Shown: one piece after another, positions 16,771 to 25,526 of the stretch
Position numbering within the stretch: position 1 is the first letter of the stretch
Layout of the letters: the number at the start of each line of letters is the position of its first letter
The notes under the pieces: generated by a model
What the model saw: the letters and a program-made list of their open reading frames with translations, nothing else
Told to the model about the DNA's origin: nothing
The model's database searches: none
Assembly: GCF_014649395.1 (NCBI RefSeq)
Contig: NZ_BMSY01000003.1
Span: forward strand, 248,001-312,000
Direction: 5' to 3'
DNA from: Streptomyces aureoverticillatus
GTDB lineage: Bacteria; Actinomycetota; Actinomycetes; Streptomycetales; Streptomycetaceae
Length of the DNA stretch: 64,000 nucleotides
Position numbers and translations under genes: made by a program

Positions 16771-18315
16771 TCAGAGTGAACTGTCGCTCGCCGTCCCCCA
16801 CGTCACGTACGTACCGGCCCCGTCGTGCACGGCTCGTCGCGGTGGATGCGCGGCCGGGCCGAGCACGAACACGTCCGACGCGCCGTCCAGGACGCCGCCG
16901 GAGGGATCGTCGTCGCCGGCCCGTCGCACCACGTCCCGCTCCGGCATGAGGATGTCGCGTACGACCACGGCGCACAGGTACAGCGTCCCCAACAGGTGGA
17001 CGGCGATGGCCAGTTGGTAGCCCTCGGTGGGCAGTCCCTTGTGCGCGTCACCGCTCGTCGTGAACGCGAGATACATCCAGATGCCCAAGAAGTACGCGAC
17101 CTCGCAGGCCTGCCAGATGAGGAAGTCCCGCCAGCGCGGCCGGGCCAGCGCGGCCAGCGGAATCAGCCACAGCACGTACTGCGGTGAGTAGACCTTGTTG
17201 GTGAGGACGAAGGCGGCGACCACGAGGAAGGCCAACTGCGCGAACCGTGGGCGGCGCGGCGCGGTGAGGCCGAGTGCGGCCACTCCCAGGCAGCAGAGCA
17301 GCATCAGAGCGGTAGCGAGCGTGTTCACCGTGTCCGTGGACAGCGGGTCGTCCATGCGCTGGGAGAGGATCAGCCAGAAGGAGCCGAAGTCGACGCCGCG
17401 CTCCTGGCTGAACGTATAGAACTTCGCCCAGCCCTCCCGGATGTGGAAGCCCGCCGCGTCGTGGCTGATCATCACCGGCAGGTTCACCACCAGCCAGGCG
17501 CCCAGCGCACTCGCGGCCGTCGCCCAGAAGGCCCGCCAGCGCCCCGCCCGCCAGCACAGCACGAGCAGCGGCCCGAGGAGCAGCGCCGGGTAGAGCTTCG
17601 CGGCGGCAGCGAGGCCGATGAGGATGCCCGCGGCGAGCGACCTCTCACGTGACCACATCAGCATCGCCATGGCCGTGAGGGCCACCGCGAACAGGTCCCA
17701 GTTGATGGTGGCCGTCAGCGCGAAGGCGGGGGCCAGGGCGACGAGCAGGGCGTCCCAGGGGCGGCGTCGGTGGATGCGGGTCACGCAGACGGCGATGACG
17801 ACGGCGCAGACCATCAGCATCCCGGCATTGACCATCCAGTAGAACTTCTCCTGGTGCTCGATGCTCCCGCCGTCCGGCGTCAGCCACGCGGCCACCTGCA
17901 TGAACAGACCGGTCAGCACCGGATACTCGAGGTACTCCATGCCGACGTTGTCGGGCAGCCTGTCGAAGTACGGCACAAGCCCGTCGGCGAAGCCGCGCCC
18001 CTGGTACAGGTGAGGGATGTCGGAGTAGCAGGCGTGTGTGTACTGCGAGCTCGCTCCGACGAACCAGCCGCCGTTGTAGCAGGGCGCCTTCTGCACCATG
18101 CCGAGTGCGAACATCCCGATGGTGACCAGGGCGATGACGCGTACGGGAGTCAGCCGGGTCGTCATCAGCAGGGCTTTGCGGCCGATCGGCCCGCCGATCA
18201 GCTCACTACCGGACGCGGCGACCTCGTCCTGTTTCGTGGGGAGCACAGGCTGCGGCGCCTCTTCGGTTGGGGACTGATGCGCGCGTGTGGGGGGCATCTT
18301 CTCTGCGCTGGGCAT
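16771..18315 (-). CDS. GT87-type polyprenol-dependent mannosyltransferase-like membrane protein
   Basis: A 514-aa multispanning protein of the DUF2029/glycosyltransferase family 87, which transfers mannose or arabinose from polyprenyl-phosphate sugars outside the membrane. About ten hydrophobic segments are visible, the first at about residues 45-65 (TTRLTPVRVIALVTIGMFALG). The acidic loop DNVGMEYLEYPVLTG with its Glu-Tyr-Pro follows, a position where GT-C enzymes hold the catalytic acid. The ATG at 18315 has GGCAGGA upstream. The acceptor is unknown; phosphatidylinositol mannosides or cell-wall glycans are plausible. Confidence 0.8.
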   Translation of the reverse strand: MPSAEKMPPTRAHQSPTEEAPQPVLPTKQDEVAASGSELIGGPIGRKALLMTTRLTPVRVIALVTIGMFALGMVQKAPCYNGGWFVGASSQYTHACYSDIPHLYQGRGFADGLVPYFDRLPDNVGMEYLEYPVLTGLFMQVAAWLTPDGGSIEHQEKFYWMVNAGMLMVCAVVIAVCVTRIHRRRPWDALLVALAPAFALTATINWDLFAVALTAMAMLMWSRERSLAAGILIGLAAAAKLYPALLLGPLLVLCWRAGRWRAFWATAASALGAWLVVNLPVMISHDAAGFHIREGWAKFYTFSQERGVDFGSFWLILSQRMDDPLSTDTVNTLATALMLLCCLGVAALGLTAPRRPRFAQLAFLVVAAFVLTNKVYSPQYVLWLIPLAALARPRWRDFLIWQACEVAYFLGIWMYLAFTTSGDAHKGLPTEGYQLAIAVHLLGTLYLCAVVVRDILMPERDVVRRAGDDDPSGGVLDGASDVFVLGPAAHPPRRAVHDGAGTYVTWGTASDSSL

Positions 18316-18381
18316 GGCGCACATCCTGCCGTACGGGTCTGAGAAGTCCCGCGAACGTGTCCGAGAAGCCGGAGACACGGC

Positions 18382-18416
18382 AAGGCCGCCGCACCCTCAC
18401 TCGGTGCGGCGGCCTT
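18382..18416. terminator. Hairpin terminator abutting parS
   Basis: Perfect 14-bp stem (AAGGCCGCCGCACC / GGTGCGGCGGCCTT) with 7-base loop, directly followed by GTTT of a parS site, which may serve as the terminator's T run. Confidence 0.8.
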
Positions 18417-18430
18417 GTTTCACGTGAAAC
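18417..18430. other. parS site (first of a tandem pair)
   Basis: Perfect GTTTCACGTGAAAC, adjoining the hairpin at 18382-18416. Confidence 0.93.
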
Positions 18431-18435
18431 ACGCC

Positions 18436-18449
18436 GTTTCACGTGAAAC
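18436..18449. other. parS site (second of a tandem pair)
   Basis: Perfect GTTTCACGTGAAAC, 19 bp from the first, the same spacing as the pair at 11.8 kb. Confidence 0.93.
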
Positions 18450-18466
18450 GTCGAGCGGAGCGCGGC

Positions 18467-21172
18467 TCAGCCGGTCGGGCCGGCGAAGAGCCCTCCGCCG
18501 TTGTCGTTGCCGTTGTTGCCGCCGTTGCCATTGCCGCCGTTCGGCTCTCCGGTGGGCGGTGGTGACTCGCCACCGGGATCACCGTTGGCACCGCCGTCCT
18601 CGGCGCCGCCGTCCGCCGCGCCACCGTTGTCTTCGCACCTCGGGTCCCAGACATTGCACGTCTCGGTCGGGTCCGGGGTCTCCGACGGCGGCGGCGAGGA
18701 GGACTCGGTCTCGGACGGGGTCGGCGACGGGGAGTCGCTCGGCTCGGGCTCCTCCTTGGTCGGCGTCGGGGAGGGCGGCGGCGCGTCTCCGACGACTTCA
18801 CCGATCGGCCCAGGCGTCGGGAAGGGCACAGCGCGCTTCCCCTTGAGGGCCTCCTCCATGTAGTCCTGCCAGATCTGCGCGGGGAACGAGGCGCCGTGGA
18901 TCTTCTTCTCACCGCCCGTGCCGAACATCTCCAGGAATTCGCGCTTGCTGTTGTTCTCGTCGTCGTCGAGCCGGTACATGCTGATCGCCGTCGACAACTG
19001 CGGGGTGTAGCCGACGAACCAGGCGGACTTGTTGCCGTCGGTCGTACCGGTCTTGCCCGCCACCTGGCGTCCGGGGAGCTGCGCGGAGGTGCCGGTGCCC
19101 TTGTCGACGACGGTCCGCAGGACATCGGTGACGTTGTCCGCGACCTCACGGGAGAAGGAGCTCTTCGTCGTGACCTCCTTCTTGAAGATCGACTCGCCCC
19201 CCTTCTCGACCTCCTTGACCGAGAACGGCTCCCGCTGCTTGCCGCTCGCAGCGAACGTGGCGTACGCACCGGCCATGCGGATCGCACTCGGCGACGACGT
19301 ACCGAGGGAGAAGGACGGGTAGGTGGCGCCCGCCATGGACTTGTCGTCCTTGAGGCCGGCGTCCATCGCCGCCTGCTTCACCTTGTCGAGTCCGACGTCC
19401 ATGCCGAGCTGGACGTAGGCCGAGTTGACCGACTCCCGCATCGCCTCACGCAGGTCGATCTTGTAGGTCGGCGGGTTGTACGACTGGTTGCCGTCGTTGG
19501 TCTGCAACCACTCCTTGCCGTCCTTGTCCTGCCAGACCGTGCCGTCGTAGTTCTTGATCTTGAGCTTGTTCTTGCCGCTGTACAGGCTCTTCGGGTTGAT
19601 CACGGTGCGCTGGCTGTCAGGCTGTACCTCTCCGCCGGTCTCGGAGCGGATGCCGTTCTTGAAGGCCGCCGCCAGCACGAAGGGCTTGTACGTCGAGCCG
19701 ACCTGGGCGCCGGTGGTGTCCGCGTTGTTGGTGAAGTGCTTCGTCGCGTCCTCACCGCCGTAGATGGCCTCGATCGCGCCGGACTTCGGGTTGACGGAGG
19801 CACCACCGAACTGGACGTGCGTGTCCTTGTCCGGGCGCAGCTTGGGCTTGATCTTGGCCTTGCGGACCTTCTTCACCGCGTCTTCGAGCTGCTTGACCTT
19901 CTTCTTGTCGAAGGTCGTGTGGATCTCGTAGCCGCCCTGCTCGAGCTGGCTGGCGGTGATCTTGCCGTCGCTGTTGTTGATGACGTACGCCTTGGCGAGC
20001 GACACCAGGTAGCCGATCTGGCCGCTCAGCTTGACGTTGGAGCGCGGGCTCTCCAGCTTCGGGAACTCGGTGTACTTGGCGCGGGTCTCGGCGCTCAGGC
20101 GGCCGTCCTTGACCTCCTCGTCGAGGATCCACCGCCAGCGCTTCTCGGCCCGCTCCCGGTTGGCCTTCGCGTTGGCTGCGGGATCGATCTCGGGATAGCC
20201 GGCCGGGTCGTAGTACGTGGCGCCCTTGAGGACGGTCGCGAGGAGGGCGCACTCGCTCGGGTTCAGGCGCTCCGCGTCCTTGCCGAAGTAGGCGCGCGCG
20301 GCGGCCTGGATGCCGTAGGCGTTGCGGCCGTAGTAGGCGGTGTTCAGGTAGCCCGCCATGATCTCTTCCTTGCTCACCTCCCGGCCGACCTTTATGGAGA
20401 TGAACAGTTCCTTGAACTTACGGGTGAACGTCTGCGACTGGTCGTCGAGGCGGGCGTTCTTCACGTACTGCTGCGTGATGGTCGAGCCGCCCTGGGTCTG
20501 ACCGCCCTTCGCCATGTTGACCACGGCGCGGGCGATGCCCATCGGGTCGACGCCCTTGTCCTTGTTGAAGGTCTTGTTCTCCGCCGAGATGACGGCGTTG
20601 CGCATCGCCTTCGGGATGTCCTCGTACTTGATGATCTGCCGGTTGGTCTCACCGCCGGTCGCGACCATCTGTGAGCCGTCGGCCCAGTAGTAGACGTTGT
20701 TCTGGGCCTTGGCCGCCTCGGCGACCTTCGGCACCTCGACGAGGGCGTACGCGATGCCGATGGCCGCCATCAGGCTGCCGAGGAAGCCGATGAACAGGCC
20801 GGTGACGAGGCGCCACGACGGGATCCACCGCTTCGGCCCGTGCTTGCCCGCGCGCGGGTAGTCGATGAAGCGCTTCTTGACGGGCTCGTTGCCACGCCCT
20901 CTGCCGCGTCCCCGGGTGCCGCTCTCCACCGCCCGGCGGCGGCCACCACCGACGGAGCCGTTGCGGGCGGCGCGCCGGGCCTCGGCGCGGCCGCCATAGG
21001 GTCGCTCCTCGCCCTCGGCAGCGCCGGGCGCGTGCGACGGAGGCTCCGGCGGCGATCCAGTGGCGCCACGCGGTGCTGCGCGACGGCCCGACGGCGCGCC
21101 GGATGCGCCACGCCTGGCCGCGGCACGTCCGCCGCCCTGCGGCTGCGGCGGTTTGCGACGGTGCTCGCTCAT
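18467..21172 (-). CDS. Bifunctional penicillin-binding protein (GT51 plus transpeptidase)
   Basis: A 901-aa class A PBP that polymerises and cross-links peptidoglycan outside the membrane. A basic, disordered cytoplasmic region (1-115) is followed by one membrane helix (about 121-147). The GT51 domain has the catalytic Glu in SAENKTFNKDKGVD (Glu about 198), GGSTITQQ, RKFKEL and YLNTAYYG. The transpeptidase has the active Ser in GSTYKPF, the SVN motif and KTGTT near residue 706. The C-terminal 120 residues are Pro/Ser/Glu/Gly-rich and disordered. ATG at 21172 has GAGGAG upstream. Confidence 0.93.
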   Translation of the reverse strand: MSEHRRKPPQPQGGGRAAARRGASGAPSGRRAAPRGATGSPPEPPSHAPGAAEGEERPYGGRAEARRAARNGSVGGGRRRAVESGTRGRGRGRGNEPVKKRFIDYPRAGKHGPKRWIPSWRLVTGLFIGFLGSLMAAIGIAYALVEVPKVAEAAKAQNNVYYWADGSQMVATGGETNRQIIKYEDIPKAMRNAVISAENKTFNKDKGVDPMGIARAVVNMAKGGQTQGGSTITQQYVKNARLDDQSQTFTRKFKELFISIKVGREVSKEEIMAGYLNTAYYGRNAYGIQAAARAYFGKDAERLNPSECALLATVLKGATYYDPAGYPEIDPAANAKANRERAEKRWRWILDEEVKDGRLSAETRAKYTEFPKLESPRSNVKLSGQIGYLVSLAKAYVINNSDGKITASQLEQGGYEIHTTFDKKKVKQLEDAVKKVRKAKIKPKLRPDKDTHVQFGGASVNPKSGAIEAIYGGEDATKHFTNNADTTGAQVGSTYKPFVLAAAFKNGIRSETGGEVQPDSQRTVINPKSLYSGKNKLKIKNYDGTVWQDKDGKEWLQTNDGNQSYNPPTYKIDLREAMRESVNSAYVQLGMDVGLDKVKQAAMDAGLKDDKSMAGATYPSFSLGTSSPSAIRMAGAYATFAASGKQREPFSVKEVEKGGESIFKKEVTTKSSFSREVADNVTDVLRTVVDKGTGTSAQLPGRQVAGKTGTTDGNKSAWFVGYTPQLSTAISMYRLDDDENNSKREFLEMFGTGGEKKIHGASFPAQIWQDYMEEALKGKRAVPFPTPGPIGEVVGDAPPPSPTPTKEEPEPSDSPSPTPSETESSSPPPSETPDPTETCNVWDPRCEDNGGAADGGAEDGGANGDPGGESPPPTGEPNGGNGNGGNNGNDNGGGLFAGPTG

Positions 21173-21547
21173 CGAACGACTACTCCTCGGGCAGGCGCGG
21201 ATCTCCGCGCCTGGAAACGGCGGCTGGTTTCCGGTCCCCCCGATGTACGGACGCGCCCGTTCCGGCACTCATCCGCACTGCACCGGGGACGACGACGCCA
21301 CCTCGCGTCACTTGGTTCCCGGCGGTATGCATGGCGCACAGACTACGCACCGTCAAAACCCTCTTAGAGCTGAAGTTCACCCCAAAACAGGCAAGTTACT
21401 TCCTACGAATCGGTGATGTGATGCCGTTCACCGTGCCCCCTCTTGTCCCAGGCGTGACCTCGTTCTATCGTCGTGATGTATCGAGCCGATACATCAGCTC
21501 GGCATAAAGGGCCGCGGTCGACAGATCGGGACAGACAGGAGGCGACG
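21173..21547. promoter_or_regulatory. Divergent PBP/padR promoter region with a perfect PadR-type operator
   Basis: A 375-base gene-free region holding the upstream signals of both genes. At 21474-21496 is a perfect inverted repeat TGATGTATC-N5-GATACATCA (9-bp arms). It contains the ATGT...ACAT half-sites known for PadR operators and is 52 bp upstream of the padR start, so auto-control is likely. The AT-richer stretch 21350-21420 has no motif I can name. Confidence 0.65.
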
Positions 21548-22234
21548 ATGAGCAGACGCTCCGGCATCCTCGAGTTCGCCGTGCTCGGTCTGCTCCGCGA
21601 GTCCCCGATGCACGGCTATGAGCTGCGCAAGCGGCTCAACACCTCACTGGGTGTGTTCCGCGCCTTCAGCTACGGGTCGCTCTACCCGTGCCTCAAGACG
21701 CTGGTCGCCAACGGCTGGTTGATCGAGGAGTCGAGCACCGCCACCGGAGAGGCCCTGACGGCGCCCCTGGCGGGACGCCGCGCCAAGATCGTCTATCGGT
21801 TGACGGCGGAAGGTAAGGAACACTTCGAGGAACTGCTCTCGCAGACCGGCCCCGATGCGTACGAGGACGAGCACTTCGCCGCCCGCTTCGCCTTCTTCGG
21901 GCAGACCTCGCGGGACGTGCGGATGCGGGTGCTCGAGGGCCGCCGCAGCCGCCTGGAGGAGCGCCTCGAGAAGATGCGCGCTTCCCTGGCCCGCACCCGG
22001 GAGCGCCTCGACGACTACACGCTTGAGCTGCAGCGGCACGGGATGGAGTCCGTGGAGCGCGAAGTGCGCTGGCTGAACGAGCTCATCGAGAGCGAGCGCG
22101 CGGGACGCGACCAGCAACGGTCCGCCCCCGAAGGCTCCGCTCAGCAGAACAGCACATCTGGGGAGTCGGGCGTCCTGCCCCGGCGGCGGGGCAGCACCCC
22201 GCCGCCGGATGCGTCCGACGACACCACCAAGTGA
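21548..22234 (+). CDS. PadR-family transcriptional regulator
   Basis: A 228-aa PadR repressor. The winged helix spans about residues 1-100 ([41 protein letters not shown]) and includes the family Tyr residues; a coiled-coil dimerisation region follows at about residues 125-185. The last 40 residues are polar and disordered. ATG at 21548 has AGGAGGCGACG upstream. A perfect inverted repeat precedes it. ino1 follows after 59 bases and may be a target. Confidence 0.9.
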   Translation: MSRRSGILEFAVLGLLRESPMHGYELRKRLNTSLGVFRAFSYGSLYPCLKTLVANGWLIEESSTATGEALTAPLAGRRAKIVYRLTAEGKEHFEELLSQTGPDAYEDEHFAARFAFFGQTSRDVRMRVLEGRRSRLEERLEKMRASLARTRERLDDYTLELQRHGMESVEREVRWLNELIESERAGRDQQRSAPEGSAQQNSTSGESGVLPRRRGSTPPPDASDDTTK

Positions 22235-22293
22235 GGCTCCGCATTCCGCGGGGTCTCATCCGGAATACCGAGATCACACAGGGAGCAACCGGA

Positions 22294-23376
22294 ATGGGTT
22301 CGGTTCGCGTAGCCATCGTCGGCGTGGGCAACTGCGCCGCCTCGCTGGTCCAGGGCGTCGAGTACTACAAGGACGCCGACCCGGACACCAAGGTCCCGGG
22401 CCTGATGCACGTCCAGTTCGGCGACTACCACGTCGGTGACGTCGAGTTCGTCGCCGCCTTCGACGTCGACGCGAAGAAGGTGGGCCTCGACCTGGCGGAC
22501 GCCATCGGCGCCAGCGAGAACAACACCATCAAGATCTGCGACGTGCCGAACACCGGCGTCCAGGTCCAGCGCGGCCACACCCTCGACGGCCTGGGCAAGT
22601 ACTACCGCCAGACCATCGAGGAGTCCGCCGAGGCCCCGGTCGACGTCGTCCAGATCCTCAAGGACAAGCAGGTCGACGTCCTGGTCTGCTACCTGCCGGT
22701 CGGTTCCGAGGACGCGGCGAAGTTCTACGCCCAGTGCGCCATCGACGCCAAGGTCGCCTTCGTCAACGCCCTGCCGGTCTTCATCGCCGGCACCAAGGAG
22801 TGGGCGGACAAGTTCACCGAGGCGGGCGTCCCGATCGTCGGTGACGACATCAAGTCCCAGGTCGGCGCCACCATCACGCACCGCGTCATGGCGAAGCTGT
22901 TCGAGGACCGCGGTGTCCGTCTTGAGCGCACCATGCAGCTCAACGTCGGCGGCAACATGGACTTCAAGAACATGCTGGAGCGCGACCGCCTCGAGTCCAA
23001 GAAGATCTCGAAGACGCAGGCCGTCACCTCGCAGATCCCCGACCGCGAGCTGGGCGAGAAGAACGTCCACATCGGCCCGTCGGACTACGTCGCGTGGCTC
23101 GACGACCGCAAGTGGGCGTACGTCCGCCTCGAGGGCCGCGCCTTCGGCGACGTCCCGCTGAACCTGGAGTACAAGCTCGAGGTCTGGGACTCCCCGAACT
23201 CCGCGGGTGTCATCATCGACGCCCTGCGCGCCGCGAAGATCGCCAAGGACCGCGGCATCGGCGGCCCGATCCTGTCGGCGTCCTCGTACTTCATGAAGTC
23301 CCCGCCGGTGCAGTACTTCGACGACGAGGCCTTCGAGAACGTCGAGAAGTTCATCAAGGGCGAGGTCGAGCGCTGA
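22294..23376 (+). CDS. ino1: Myo-inositol-3-phosphate synthase
   Basis: A 360-aa actinobacterial-type synthase that converts glucose 6-phosphate to myo-inositol 3-phosphate using NAD, for phosphatidylinositol and mycothiol. The Rossmann motif is [20 protein letters not shown] (N-terminal), and the conserved active-site block is [15 protein letters not shown], with NVGGNMDF following. The 360-residue length fits bacterial Ino1, shorter than the eukaryotic enzyme. The start is preceded by GGGAGC. It follows padR in the same direction; the pairing suggests regulation by that PadR. A hairpin terminator lies beyond the stop. Confidence 0.95.
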   Translation: MGSVRVAIVGVGNCAASLVQGVEYYKDADPDTKVPGLMHVQFGDYHVGDVEFVAAFDVDAKKVGLDLADAIGASENNTIKICDVPNTGVQVQRGHTLDGLGKYYRQTIEESAEAPVDVVQILKDKQVDVLVCYLPVGSEDAAKFYAQCAIDAKVAFVNALPVFIAGTKEWADKFTEAGVPIVGDDIKSQVGATITHRVMAKLFEDRGVRLERTMQLNVGGNMDFKNMLERDRLESKKISKTQAVTSQIPDRELGEKNVHIGPSDYVAWLDDRKWAYVRLEGRAFGDVPLNLEYKLEVWDSPNSAGVIIDALRAAKIAKDRGIGGPILSASSYFMKSPPVQYFDDEAFENVEKFIKGEVER

Positions 23377-23437
23377 GTCGCCGCCACGTCGGCCGGCGGG
23401 CCGGCCGCTGAGTCGGCCGCTTCGTTCGGCAGTTGAG

Positions 23438-23470
23438 GGTCCCCGGGTCGTACGCGCCCGGGGGCCTTTC
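23438..23470 (+). terminator. ino1 terminator
   Basis: Ten-base-pair stem (GGTCCCCGGG / CCCGGGGGCC, one G-T pair) with a 9-base loop followed by TTTCTC. Confidence 0.75.
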
Positions 23471-23491
23471 TCGTATGTGAGGCTGTGCCCC

Positions 23492-24748
23492 ATGGCTGTG
23501 GTCGGTGACCTGCGCGTTCTGCTGCGACTGCGGGACTTCCGGCGTCTGCTCGCCGTGCGGCTCGTGTCCCAGGGCGCGGACGGCGTCTACCAGGTGGCGC
23601 TCGCCACGTACGTCGTCTTCTCGCCGGAGAAGGAGACCTCTCCCGCCGCGATCGCCTCGGCGATGGCGGTGCTGCTCCTGCCGTACTCCCTGGTCGGGCC
23701 GTTCGCGGGCGTCCTGCTCGACCGCTGGCGGCGGCGCCAGGTCCTCCTCTACGGCAATGTGCTGCGGGCCGCGCTCGCCTCCGTGACAGCCGTGCTGATC
23801 CTCAGCGGAACGCCGGACTGGCTCTTCTACGCCTCCGCGCTGTGCGTCACCGCCGTCAACCGCTTCGTTCTGGCCGGACTCTCGGCGGCGCTGCCACGCG
23901 TCGTGGACGCCGACCGGCTGATCATCGCCAATTCCCTCTCCCCGACCGCGGGAACGCTCGCGGCCACCGCGGGCGGCGGGCTCGCCTTCGCGGTACGCGT
24001 CGTGGCCGCGGACTCGGACGCGGTGGTCGTCCTCCTGGGGGCCGCGCTCTACCTGTGCTCGGCGCTCGCCTCCCTGCGCATGTCCCGCGAACTGCTCGGA
24101 CCCGAGCCGGAATTGGTGCAGCCACGTCTGGGAACGGCGCTCGCGGGGACCGCGCGCGGTCTCTTTGCGGGCGTACGCCACCTCTCCGAGCGCCGGCCGG
24201 CCGCACACGCGCTGATCTCGATGACGTTGATGCGGTTCTGCTTCGGCGCGCTCACGGTCATGGTCCTGATGCTGTGCCGGTACGCGTGGGGGTCGACGGA
24301 GGACGACGGGCTCGCACTGCTCGGGGTCGCCGTGGGGATCTCCGGTGCCGGGTTCTTCGCGGCCGCCGTGGTGACGCCGTGGGCGGCCGGACGGTTCGGC
24401 CCGCGCGGCTGGCTCATGGTCTGCGCGGGGGCCGCGGCCGTCCTCGAACCCGCGCTGGGGCTCCCCTTCGCGCCGGCGCCGATACTCGTCGCCGCCTTCG
24501 TCCTGGGACTGGTCACCCAGGGCGCGAAGATCGCCACGGACACGGTCGTCCAAGCAGCCGTGGACGACGGCTTCCGCGGCCGAATCTTCTCTCTGTACGA
24601 CGTGCTCTTCAATGTCGCCTTTGTCGGCGCGGCGGGGGTCGCGGCCCTGATGCTGCCCCCCGACGGAAAATCGGTCCCCTTGGTTGTCACGGTGGCGGTC
24701 ATCTACGCGGCGATTGCTGTGGCTATGGCCAGGTTTGACGACCAGTAA
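23492..24748 (+). CDS. MFS-family transporter
   Basis: A 418-aa, 12-helix MFS protein with the short N-terminus typical of the DHA3-type exporters (LRLRDFRRLLAVRLVSQGADG). The loop 2-3 motif is DRWRRRQVLL. The ATG at 23492 is adopted; a GTG at 23477 is upstream in frame without better support. Substrate unknown. No adjacent regulator, so regulation cannot be inferred. Confidence 0.85.
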   Translation: MAVVGDLRVLLRLRDFRRLLAVRLVSQGADGVYQVALATYVVFSPEKETSPAAIASAMAVLLLPYSLVGPFAGVLLDRWRRRQVLLYGNVLRAALASVTAVLILSGTPDWLFYASALCVTAVNRFVLAGLSAALPRVVDADRLIIANSLSPTAGTLAATAGGGLAFAVRVVAADSDAVVVLLGAALYLCSALASLRMSRELLGPEPELVQPRLGTALAGTARGLFAGVRHLSERRPAAHALISMTLMRFCFGALTVMVLMLCRYAWGSTEDDGLALLGVAVGISGAGFFAAAVVTPWAAGRFGPRGWLMVCAGAAAVLEPALGLPFAPAPILVAAFVLGLVTQGAKIATDTVVQAAVDDGFRGRIFSLYDVLFNVAFVGAAGVAALMLPPDGKSVPLVVTVAVIYAAIAVAMARFDDQ

Positions 24749-24879
24749 GTGTCACATCAGTGCCACAGAGCCTTTTCTGGGTTCGTTCCAGCCACGAAGG
24801 CCGGATAACTTACGGGGGTCATTTCGCGCCGTCGCGCAACCAACCCACATGCCTTGCGCTCTCTTCTAGGGGGATCCCC

Positions 24880-25374
24880 GTGTCCACTCCGCCGCCCCAG
24901 GGCCAGAACCCGTTCGCCCAGGGCCAGCAGCCCTACGGTCAGCAGCCTCAGGGTGGTGCGCCGTACGGCCAGGCTCCCGGCGCGCCGTACCCGCCCCAGC
25001 CGGGCGCTCCGCAGCAGCCGGGCGTGCCCCTCTACCAGGGCGGTCCGGATTCGGTGACCCCGCCCAAGAAGAGCAAGAAGAAGTTCATATTCATCGGTGC
25101 GGCCGTCGCGATCGTCGTCGCGATCGGTGCGGCGGTGTTGGCGGGCCAGGACGAGGCGGCCGCCGCTGAGGTCGGCGACTGCATGAGCGTCGGCAATCCG
25201 ACGAGCTCCACCGACCCGGACCTGAAGATCGTGGACTGCGGCGACTCGAAGGCTGCGTACAAGGTCGCGGAGAAGAAGGACAGCGGAACCTGCGACCTCA
25301 CGAAGTACTCCCAGTACCGCGAGACGGGTCGCGGTGACGACTTCACGCTCTGCTTGGAGAAGCTGAAGAAGTAA
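24880..25374 (+). CDS. LppU/SCO3897-family membrane-anchored protein
   Basis: A 164-aa protein with a Gln/Pro/Gly/Tyr-rich N-terminus (about 1-60), a basic stop and one hydrophobic segment (about 67-90; FIFIGAAVAIVVAIGAAVLAG), then an extracellular domain with four Cys (GDCMSVG, IVDCG, TCDLTK, LCLEK). The GTG at 24880 follows AGGGGGATCCCC. This arrangement fits the LppU/SCO3897 family as I recall it; the function is unknown. The Cys pattern suggests two disulfides outside the cell. Confidence 0.75.
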   Translation: MSTPPPQGQNPFAQGQQPYGQQPQGGAPYGQAPGAPYPPQPGAPQQPGVPLYQGGPDSVTPPKKSKKKFIFIGAAVAIVVAIGAAVLAGQDEAAAAEVGDCMSVGNPTSSTDPDLKIVDCGDSKAAYKVAEKKDSGTCDLTKYSQYRETGRGDDFTLCLEKLKK

Positions 25375-25390
25375 GCAAGCCAACGCCTAC

Positions 25391-25430
25391 GCGGAGGGGC
25401 GATGTTTCACGTGAAACATCGCCCCTCCGC
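25391..25430. terminator. 40-bp perfect palindrome with central parS
   Basis: Perfectly symmetrical with arms GCGGAGGGGCGAT / ATCGCCCCTCCGC around GTTTCACGTGAAAC (25404-25417). It lies 16 bases after the LppU-like stop, where a terminator would be expected; termination is inferred. Confidence 0.6.
25404..25417. other. parS site
   Basis: Perfect GTTTCACGTGAAAC at the centre of a 40-bp palindrome. Confidence 0.93.
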
Positions 25431-25438
25431 GTCCGTAC

Positions 25439-25476
25439 AAGGGGTGCTGTGTTTCACGTGAAACACAGCACCCCTT
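25439..25476. terminator. 38-bp perfect palindrome with central parS
   Basis: Arms AAGGGGTGCTGT / ACAGCACCCCTT around GTTTCACGTGAAAC (25451-25464), 8 bp from the preceding palindrome and about 50 bp from the end of the converging cca gene. Together they look like a pair of terminators, one for each direction. Confidence 0.6.
25451..25464. other. parS site
   Basis: Perfect GTTTCACGTGAAAC, 47 bp from the previous site. Confidence 0.93.
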
Positions 25477-25526
25477 CCCGTCGCCAGCTCCGCGAACCCG
25501 CGCGGCGGACTCCGCGAACCGCCCTG

